Source: Lysobacter sp. (GTDB taxonomy: Bacteria > Pseudomonadota > Gammaproteobacteria > Xanthomonadales > Xanthomonadaceae). Taken from it: 64,000 nucleotides of DNA. Where the stretch lies: positions 1 to 64,000 of the forward strand of contig DAHUXS010000017.1 of the NCBI GenBank assembly GCA_027306995.1, given 5' to 3'. Of the stretch, positions 9,102 to 14,970 are shown one piece after another. The notes under the pieces are model-generated. The model ran no database searches and was not told the DNA's origin. It worked only from the letters and a program-made list of their open reading frames with translations. The stretch's first letter is position 1. Every line of letters starts with the position of its first letter. The translations under genes were made by a program, and so were the position numbers.

Positions 9102-10505
9102 ATGTCGTCGCGCCCGCGTTTCACCCGCCAGGACAGTCAATCCGATCCGCGCGTCGAGCATCTGCGGATACCGCCGCAGTCGGTGGAGGCGGAGCAGGCG
9201 GTGCTGGGCGGCCTGATGCTGGTGCCGGAGTCGTTCGATCGCGTCGCCGACGTCCTCACCGAACGCGATTTCTATCGCCGCGATCACCAGCAGATCTATC
9301 GCGCGATCCGCGAGCTGAGCGAGAAGGGCAAGCCCTTCGATGCGGTGACGCTGGGCGAATGGTTCGAATCGACCGGGCAATCGGAACTGGTCGCCGGCGG
9401 CGCCTACCTGATCGAACTCGCCAGCACCACGCCATCGGCGGCGAACATTCGCGCCTATGCCGACATCGTGCGCGACAAGGCGGTGTTGCGGCAGTTGATC
9501 GACGTCGGTTCGGACATCGTCAACGACGCCTTCCAGCCGGAAGGCCGCGACAGCGCCGAGATCCTCGCCAAGGCCGAGCAGGAAGTGTTCAAGATCGCCG
9601 AGGCGGGCAGCCGCGGCCGCGAGGATTTCGTGCCGGTGCTGCGCGCGCTGAACGAAGCGGTCGACGTGTTGCAGGAACGCAGCGATCGCGGTGGCGGCAT
9701 CACCGGCCTGCCGACCGGCTATGTCGAATTCGATGAGATGACCGCCGGCCTGCAGCCGACCGATCTGGTCATCCTCGCTGCGCGCCCGTCGATGGGCAAG
9801 ACCACGCTGGCGCTCAACATGTGCGAATACGCCGCGTTCAAGAGCAAGAAGGCGGTCGCAGTGTTCTCGATGGAAATGTCGGCCAGCCAGTTGGCGATGC
9901 GCCTGATTTCCTCGGTCGGGCGAGTCAATGCCACGCGCCTGCGCACCGGCCAGCTCGAGGACGAAGACTGGGCGCGCGTGACCCACGCCGTGAGCATGCT
10001 GCGCCATGCCAAGATCTTCATCGACGACACGCCGGCGTTGTCGCCCGACGTGCTGCGTTCCAAGGCGCGCCGACTCAAGCGCGAGCACGATCTCGGCCTG
10101 ATCATGATCGACTACCTGCAGCTGATGGCGGTGCCCGGCAACAGCGAGAACCGCGCCACCGAAATCTCGGAAATCTCTCGCAGCCTCAAGGCGCTGGCCA
10201 AAGAGTTGAACGTGCCGGTGATCGCGCTCAGCCAGCTCAATCGCTCGCTGGAAACGCGTACCGACAAGCGCCCGGTGATGGCCGACCTGCGCGAATCGGG
10301 CGCCATCGAGCAGGACGCCGACCTAATCACCTTCATCTACCGCGACGATTACTACAACAAGGAAAATTCGCCGGACAAGGGCCTGGCCGAAGTGATCATC
10401 GGCAAGCAGCGTAACGGCCCGACCGGATCGATCAAGCTGAAGTTCTTCGGCGAATACACCAGGTTCGACAACCTCGCGCACGACAACATCGGAAGCTTCG
10501 AGTAA
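9102..10505 (+). CDS. dnaB: replicative DNA helicase DnaB
   Basis: 467-residue hexameric helicase (family usual about 470). The N-terminal primase-interacting domain begins after IPPQSVEAEQAVLGGLM. The RecA-like domain carries Walker A (ARPSMGKTTLAL), Walker B (LIMIDYLQLM) and the arginine-finger region near IEQDADLITFIYRDDYY. No intein interrupts the helicase domain. The ATG at 9102 has a GAGAGAGG ribosome-binding site 10 nt upstream, so it is preferred to in-frame ATGs at 9024 and 9075. The gene is monocistronic here, with opposing genes downstream. Confidence 0.96.
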   Translation: MSSRPRFTRQDSQSDPRVEHLRIPPQSVEAEQAVLGGLMLVPESFDRVADVLTERDFYRRDHQQIYRAIRELSEKGKPFDAVTLGEWFESTGQSELVAGGAYLIELASTTPSAANIRAYADIVRDKAVLRQLIDVGSDIVNDAFQPEGRDSAEILAKAEQEVFKIAEAGSRGREDFVPVLRALNEAVDVLQERSDRGGGITGLPTGYVEFDEMTAGLQPTDLVILAARPSMGKTTLALNMCEYAAFKSKKAVAVFSMEMSASQLAMRLISSVGRVNATRLRTGQLEDEDWARVTHAVSMLRHAKIFIDDTPALSPDVLRSKARRLKREHDLGLIMIDYLQLMAVPGNSENRATEISEISRSLKALAKELNVPVIALSQLNRSLETRTDKRPVMADLRESGAIEQDADLITFIYRDDYYNKENSPDKGLAEVIIGKQRNGPTGSIKLKFFGEYTRFDNLAHDNIGSFE

Positions 10506-10517
10506 CGCGTTTTCTCG

Positions 10518-10583
10518 TTACAGCGGCTGGCCGAAATACAAAGTGTGTCCCTGATCGTCTTCGATCACGAATTCGCGCGTCAT
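10518..10583 (-). pseudogene. 21-codon VOC/glyoxalase C-terminal fragment or coupled micro-ORF
   Basis: An ATG overlapping the stop of the VOC-pentapeptide gene (ATGA) opens 21 codons reading MTREFVIEDDQGHTLYFGQP and one more residue. This strongly resembles the last strand of VOC-fold proteins (EFxIxDxxGHxLxFGQ). It may be a remnant of a decayed VOC gene displaced by the pentapeptide segment, or the original C-terminus separated by a frameshift. Expression as a peptide cannot be excluded. Confidence 0.5.
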
Positions 10584-11212
10584 GGCACCCGTCCGTGGAG
10601 CAGATCGGTCACCAGGATCCCGTTGATGGTCATGCCGGCCAGGTTGGCGTCGGAAATCTCGACATTGCGGAAGTCGATGTTGGTGAACTTCGCACCCTTG
10701 AACGAGACGTTCGAGAACGATGCATCGGCAAGTGCGACATCGTCGAAAACGGATGATCGCAAGTTCACATCGTGGAAACGTGCGCCTGCAAGCGAGGTCG
10801 ATTCGAATTTCGGCTGTTCATCGGGCATGGTGGATTCCTCTTTCGTTGTTGGGATGTTCTGGCCGATCCGCCACAGCACGCCGGCGGGGTCGGTCAGGGT
10901 GAAGTCGCGGATCGCCCAGGGGCGATCTTCGGGTGGGCCTGCCTGCACGCCGTAGCGTTCGACGAGTTTTTGCGCAACGACGTGCTGCCACCACGCTTCG
11001 ACGTCGCGGACCAGCAGGTGCATCATGAAATTTCCAGCGTGTTCGCGGTTGTAGAACTTCTGCAGGAGAAAGCTGGCATCGCCGGCATGCAGATAGGCGA
11101 GGTCGTCGGATGACCACGGAACCTCGAACCCGAGATCGCGATAGAAGCGTTTCGACAATTCGAAATCGCGTGCCGGTACGAAGGCCTTGATTTCCACGGT
11201 CGCGAGGTTCAT
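10580..11212 (-). CDS. VOC-fold protein fused to a pentapeptide-repeat tail
   Basis: 210 residues. Residues about 1-125 form a VOC/glyoxalase-like domain (VEIKAFVPARDFELSKRFYR, then DFTLTDPAGVLWRIGQN). Residues about 129-210 are pentapeptide repeats (ARFHD VNLRS SVFDD VALAD ASFSN VSFKG AKFTN IDFRN VEISD ANLAG). An internal in-frame ATG at 10828 has a strong Shine-Dalgarno (AGAGG, 8 nt away), so the repeat part could also be made alone as an 82-residue protein. The start overlaps the stop of the upstream VOC gene (ATGA). The substrate is unknown; neither domain shows an assignable active site. Confidence 0.8.
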   Translation of the reverse strand: MNLATVEIKAFVPARDFELSKRFYRDLGFEVPWSSDDLAYLHAGDASFLLQKFYNREHAGNFMMHLLVRDVEAWWQHVVAQKLVERYGVQAGPPEDRPWAIRDFTLTDPAGVLWRIGQNIPTTKEESTMPDEQPKFESTSLAGARFHDVNLRSSVFDDVALADASFSNVSFKGAKFTNIDFRNVEISDANLAGMTINGILVTDLLHGRVP

Positions 11213-11592
11213 GGCGTGACATCCGCTACCTGCGGCTCCGTCGGCCACTGCCTGAAGATGACGCAGACGTCGGTCCTGTCGAGTACGGCGAATTCGCGTG
11301 CGCCCCATGGCTTGAGCGTGATCGTGGCGCCGTTGCGATGGAGCAGGTGAGGTGCGCGAAAGGAAATTTCCGTGAACAACGCATCGATGGTGTCGGTTTC
11401 GATCGCGATTTCCGGGCGGTCCTTCGCGGCGAACTCCGGGCTTTCGACCAGGTAGGCCTTGGCGCCGTCGCGGGCGACCACGGCGAGATCCTCGTCCTGG
11501 TGAAGTACTTTGAAGCCAAGTCCGGAGACGAACAGGTCGAGTCCGTCCTGCAGGTGGTCGTAGAAGACCTTGGGAATCAGGTTGATGAGCAT
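11209..11592 (-). CDS. VOC-family (glyoxalase/bleomycin-resistance-like) protein
   Basis: 127-residue protein with the VOC pattern: N-terminal MLINLIPKVFYDHLQDGLDL, a central IAIETDTIDALF strand-helix, and C-terminal LKPWGAREFAVLDRTDVCVI. Family members bind metals and small molecules (dioxygenases, glyoxalases, drug-binding proteins). It is the first structural gene after the MarR regulator and overlaps the next VOC gene by 4 bp. A GGAG ribosome-binding site precedes the ATG. A detoxification role under MarR control is plausible but not shown. Confidence 0.8.
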   Translation of the reverse strand: MLINLIPKVFYDHLQDGLDLFVSGLGFKVLHQDEDLAVVARDGAKAYLVESPEFAAKDRPEIAIETDTIDALFTEISFRAPHLLHRNGATITLKPWGAREFAVLDRTDVCVIFRQWPTEPQVADVTP

Positions 11593-11622
11593 GGCGATCT
11601 CCGTTGATGCTTGGTCGTGGAA

Positions 11623-12087
11623 TCAGGCGGCGTCTTCGTCGCGGTCGAGCGCGATCAACGCAGCAAGGCTGCGACGCAGTTGCGCGATCTGCGCGCCGCC
11701 GATCCTGTCGGCGAGCCGTGCATCGATATGTTCGCGGGCAGCAGCCTGGACCGCCGCCGCGGCGCGGCCGCGCGCGGTGAGGCCGACCACGAGCCGGCGT
11801 CGATCCTGCGGATCCTCGCTGCGTTCGAGATAGCCGCGCAGCACCAGGGTATCGACCAGCTGGCCGGCCGACTGCTTGGAGATGCGCAGGCTGCGGATCA
11901 GTTCCGACAACGGCACGTCGCGCTGCTCGCCGAGGGCGAGGCCGCCGACCACGTACAAGCCGTTCTTGGGAATGTCGCCATATCCGCCGTCTTCCAGTGC
12001 CTGGCGCATGGCACTGCCGTAGGTGTTGCGGGCGTGCCGCAACAGCGCGGGGATGGCGACGATGTCGTACCAGGGCGTCTCGGGCAT
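11623..12087 (-). CDS. MarR-family transcriptional regulator
   Basis: 154-residue winged-helix regulator. The DNA-binding core is visible as LSELIRSLRISKQSAGQLVDTLVLRGYLER followed by the wing EDPQDRRRLVVGLTARG (residues about 75-125). MarR proteins repress nearby genes until a small ligand binds. The ATG at 12087 (MPETPWYDIV) gives the family length. Two VOC genes follow in the same direction with a 30-nt gap, so the three genes probably form one autoregulated unit; a matching promoter/operator lies upstream. Confidence 0.9.
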   Translation of the reverse strand: MPETPWYDIVAIPALLRHARNTYGSAMRQALEDGGYGDIPKNGLYVVGGLALGEQRDVPLSELIRSLRISKQSAGQLVDTLVLRGYLERSEDPQDRRRLVVGLTARGRAAAAVQAAAREHIDARLADRIGGAQIAQLRRSLAALIALDRDEDAA

Positions 12088-12103
12088 GACTGAAAGTCCA
12101 ATG

Positions 12104-12143
12104 AATTGATAGTAAAAATAATTTACCAATTGGCGATTGTCAA
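12104..12143 (-). promoter_or_regulatory. marR promoter with overlapping imperfect palindrome
   Basis: On the minus strand a perfect -35 TTGACA (12138-12143) is followed after 17 bp by TATTTT (12115-12120). An imperfect 28-bp palindrome with matching ends AATTG/CAATT (12104-12131) covers the -10 and part of the spacer, the expected place for a MarR autorepression site. The segment is AT-rich in GC-rich surroundings. Confidence 0.55.
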
Positions 12144-12218
12144 ATGACGCCTGAAGTCCCCTCATCCATGGCAACGATTCTTCTGGCCGCATTCACGTCG
12201 GCGTGATGGAATATCGCC

Positions 12219-13346
12219 ATGACCACGCCGTTCACCCAGCGCCCGACCCATATCGACGTCGATCTCGATGCGATCAGCTACAACCTGCGGGCGATCGCCA
12301 GCCATGTCGGCGTGCCGGTGATGGGGATCGTCAAGGCCAATGCCTATGGCCATGGGCTGGTGCCGGTGGCCCGTCATCTGGTGGCGCAGGGTGTCGATCA
12401 GCTGGGCGTCGCTTTCGTGGAAGAAGGCATCGCGTTGCGGCAGGCCGGGATCAAGGCGCCGATCCTCGTGCTCGGAGGCATTTTCGGCCCGCAGGTGGCG
12501 CGGTTCCTCGAACACGATCTGGAGATCACGGTGTCGTCGCTCGACAAGTTGCGCCAGGTCGAGGCTGCCGCGCAGGCGGCGGGGCGCAAGGCGGTGGTGC
12601 ACCTCAAGGTCGATACCGGGATGGAACGCATCGGCGTCCACAGCGAGAGCGCGGCGCCGTTGATCGAAGCCGCGGTGGCGTCTTCGTGGTGCACGATCAA
12701 GGGCGTGTATTCGCATCTGGCGTGCTCGGATGATCCACAGTCCCCGATGACGCGCGTGCAACTCGAGCGCTTCCTCGCCGCGTGTGCGCATTTCGAACGC
12801 ATCGGCGCCCCGATGCCGATCCGCCATCTCGCCAATTCCGGGGGCGTGCTGCACTTCCCGGAAACATGGCTCGACATGGTGCGTCCGGGCATCATCCTTT
12901 ACGGCGTGTCCCCGGGCGAAACCGCACGTCCGCCCTTCGAACTGCAACCGGCGCTGTCGCTGCTTTCGCAGGTCGTCTATTTCAAGGTGGTGAAGGCCGG
13001 CCGCACGGTGAGCTACGGTGCGACCTGGACAGCGCCCCACGATACCCGCGTGGTGACGGTGCCGATCGGCTACGGCGATGGTTATTCGCGTGGATTGTCA
13101 TCGCGTGGCGAAGTGCTGATCCGCGGCCAACGCCATTCCATCGTCGGGCGCGTGTGCATGGACCAGTTCATGGTCGATCTCGGGCCGCAGGGCAGCGCCT
13201 GGAACGAGGACGAAGTGGTGCTGATTGGCCACCAGGGCGGTGACGCGATCCGTTGCCAGGATGTTGCCGATTGGGCGGGGACGATTCCCTACGAAATCCT
13301 GGTCGGCTTGAACGAACGCATTCCGCGCGAGTACCGCGGCGGTTGA
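12219..13346 (+). CDS. alr: alanine racemase
   Basis: 375-residue PLP enzyme converting L- to D-alanine for peptidoglycan. The PLP lysine is Lys39 in GIVKANAYGHG, and the second catalytic base is the Tyr of SYGATW (Tyr266). The C-terminal beta-domain has the usual PIGYGDGYSRGLSS and VGRVCMDQFMVDLG blocks. Length and motifs match the Alr family. It diverges from marR and meets the anti-sigma gene tail to tail 7 bp away. Whether it is the biosynthetic (Alr) or catabolic (DadX) copy is not decidable here, since no dadA neighbour is present. Confidence 0.96.
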   Translation: MTTPFTQRPTHIDVDLDAISYNLRAIASHVGVPVMGIVKANAYGHGLVPVARHLVAQGVDQLGVAFVEEGIALRQAGIKAPILVLGGIFGPQVARFLEHDLEITVSSLDKLRQVEAAAQAAGRKAVVHLKVDTGMERIGVHSESAAPLIEAAVASSWCTIKGVYSHLACSDDPQSPMTRVQLERFLAACAHFERIGAPMPIRHLANSGGVLHFPETWLDMVRPGIILYGVSPGETARPPFELQPALSLLSQVVYFKVVKAGRTVSYGATWTAPHDTRVVTVPIGYGDGYSRGLSSRGEVLIRGQRHSIVGRVCMDQFMVDLGPQGSAWNEDEVVLIGHQGGDAIRCQDVADWAGTIPYEILVGLNERIPREYRGG

Positions 13347-13353
13347 ATCGCGA

Positions 13354-14292
13354 TCACGGCGTCTTCGCCGGCGGCGCTGCCAGCAGGGGTTGCAGGTCGG
13401 CCGGAATCGTCGCGTCGGGATAGCGGGTCTTGTATTCCTGCAGGCTGCTGCGGGCGCCATCGCGATCGCCCTGGGCCATCAATTCCCGGATGCGCTTGAG
13501 CCAGTCGTTGCGCACGCTGGTGTCCTGCACGGTTGCCGGCGGGCGCGCGTCGTAGCCGCTCTCGGTATCGGCCGTGGCTGCGGCCTTCGCGCGCATCGCG
13601 TTGACCGTGACGGGAGCGGATTTCGGCTGTTCGCGCGGTTTGACCGCGCCTTCGGCAGAAGCTGCTGCTGGTGCGGCTTCCATCGATTGCACGGGCGGTG
13701 GCGGTGGTGGTGCGGGAGGCGCAGGCGGCGCGGGTGGCGGTGCCAACACGGGCGCCGGTGCGGCGACCGGTGCCGGGGCAGAGTAGGACACGGCATCGTT
13801 CGCGGATGAAACGATGGGCGGCTGCGGTGTCGGCGGCATGGCACGCGCCGGTGCCGGGCGCGGCGGCTGCGGCTGGACGATCTCTTTGGTTAGTGGCACT
13901 GCGGCGGCATCTGCTGCGCTCGCCTTGTCGCCGATGGAGTCCGCTGCGGCATTCGCGCTCTCCCGTGGTGCCGGAGGTGCTTCGACAAGAGGCTTGGACG
14001 CCGGCAGCGGAACCGGGGCGGGTGCCGTCGCGTGTTCGCCGCGTTGCACATGCGACGGCCACAGCTGCCACGCCAGTCCCGCCGCGAGCACGCACACCGC
14101 GGCGGCGCTGGCATAGCCGGGCAGTCCGCGGTACCAGGGCGTCGGACGACGTCCGCCACCCGCCGTGCGCGCCATCGCCAGGATGCGCGCATCGAGATCG
14201 GGCGCAGGCTCGCCGTGCGGCGGCAGGCGGCGCAGCTGCGCGGCCAGTGCGCGTTCTTCTGCGTCCAATGGTGCGTCTTCGTGGCGCTTCAT
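13354..14292 (-). CDS. membrane-anchored anti-sigma factor-like protein with a proline-rich stalk
   Basis: 312 residues: a charged cytoplasmic N-terminus (about 1-57), one transmembrane helix (about 58-78, ASAAAVCVLAAGLAWQL), a very long Pro/Ala-rich segment (about 90-210 with a run of nine prolines and alanines), and a C-terminal region ending in DWLKRIRELMAQGDRDGARS and EYKTRYPDATIP. It overlaps the preceding sigma-factor gene by 4 bp, the standard pairing of ECF sigma and cognate anti-sigma. No zinc HxxxCxxC motif is seen. The stalk probably spans periplasm; the signal sensed is unknown. Confidence 0.75.
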   Translation of the reverse strand: MKRHEDAPLDAEERALAAQLRRLPPHGEPAPDLDARILAMARTAGGGRRPTPWYRGLPGYASAAAVCVLAAGLAWQLWPSHVQRGEHATAPAPVPLPASKPLVEAPPAPRESANAAADSIGDKASAADAAAVPLTKEIVQPQPPRPAPARAMPPTPQPPIVSSANDAVSYSAPAPVAAPAPVLAPPPAPPAPPAPPPPPPVQSMEAAPAAASAEGAVKPREQPKSAPVTVNAMRAKAAATADTESGYDARPPATVQDTSVRNDWLKRIRELMAQGDRDGARSSLQEYKTRYPDATIPADLQPLLAAPPAKTP

Positions 14293-14846
14293 GGCTTCAT
14301 CTCCACCCGCAACTTGTCCATGGCGTAACGCAGCCTGGATTTCACGGTTTCCCGACCCACGCCGGTGATGGTGGCGATTTCCTCCAGTGTCAGTTCCTGT
14401 TCCAGTCGCAAGGCGACCACTTCGCGCTGCTCGCGCGGCAATGTCTCAAGCGCGAGTTGCAGGCGCCGGCGCTGCTCGAATTCGGAAACCGTCCGTTCCG
14501 GCGTGTCCTGGTCGGGGATCGCGGCGACGCGCTCCTCGGCATCGATGGGGGCGGCGGGGCGATGGCGGCGCGCGCGCCAGTAGTCGTTGATGCGATGGTG
14601 CGCGATCTGGTACAGCCAGCCGCTGAACGAGCCGCTCGGCCGCCAGCCGTTGCGGGCGCCGATCACGCGCTGCCAGACGTCCTGGAATAGCTCGTCGGTG
14701 GCGGCGCGATCGCGCAACAGGCGCAGGATATAACGGTACAGGCCGGCGCGGTGGCGGCTGTACAACAGTTCGAATGCACGCTGATCGCCTGTGGCATAGG
14801 CGGTCATGAGCGCATTGTCGTCGGGCTCGTTGGGCACGCCATCCAT
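14289..14846 (-). CDS. ECF-type RNA polymerase sigma factor
   Basis: 185-residue sigma70-family ECF factor. Region 2 reads AFELLYSRHRAGLYRYILRL and DELFQDVWQRVIGARNGW; region 4 reads LPREQREVVALRLEQELTLEEIATITGVGRETVKSRL, a clear helix-turn-helix. There is no region 1 or 3. The ATG at 14846 (MDGVPNEPDD) fits the family length, and a -10-like TATCCT sits exactly 7 nt upstream, so the mRNA may be leaderless. It is translationally coupled to the anti-sigma gene. The regulon cannot be read from this window. Confidence 0.93.
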   Translation of the reverse strand: MDGVPNEPDDNALMTAYATGDQRAFELLYSRHRAGLYRYILRLLRDRAATDELFQDVWQRVIGARNGWRPSGSFSGWLYQIAHHRINDYWRARRHRPAAPIDAEERVAAIPDQDTPERTVSEFEQRRRLQLALETLPREQREVVALRLEQELTLEEIATITGVGRETVKSRLRYAMDKLRVEMKP

Positions 14847-14853
14847 TAGCCAT

Positions 14854-14859
14854 AGGATA
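14854..14859 (-). promoter_or_regulatory. putative -10 element of the sigma/anti-sigma operon
   Basis: TATCCT on the minus strand ends 7 nt before the sigma-factor ATG, predicting a leaderless mRNA. The 11-nt context ACCGTTATCCT is repeated exactly upstream of xseA at the same distance from its ATG. Confidence 0.4.
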
Positions 14860-14970
14860 ACGGTTGCGCGCGATGTTGCCGTGCAGGCCTCCATGCCGTT
14901 ACAAACGGCCGGGCACGGGAAACGGGGTTGCACGGGTGAACGGGCAATGCCGGGGTACTCTATCCCCATC

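Noticed and set aside
9051-10088. 345-codon open frame antisense to dnaB
   Set aside because: It lies wholly opposite a certain gene, has biased composition typical of antisense frames in GC-rich DNA, and no recognisable domain or ribosome-binding site.
10580-10828. Pentapeptide part as the only real gene, separate from the VOC domain
   Set aside because: The frame is continuous with an upstream VOC domain that starts at its own ATGA junction; both forms are possible, so the fusion was annotated and the internal start noted.
13680-13990. Tandem DNA repeat in the proline-rich coding segment
   Set aside because: Repetition is at the level of Pro/Ala codons without a constant unit; it is protein low complexity, not a DNA repeat array.
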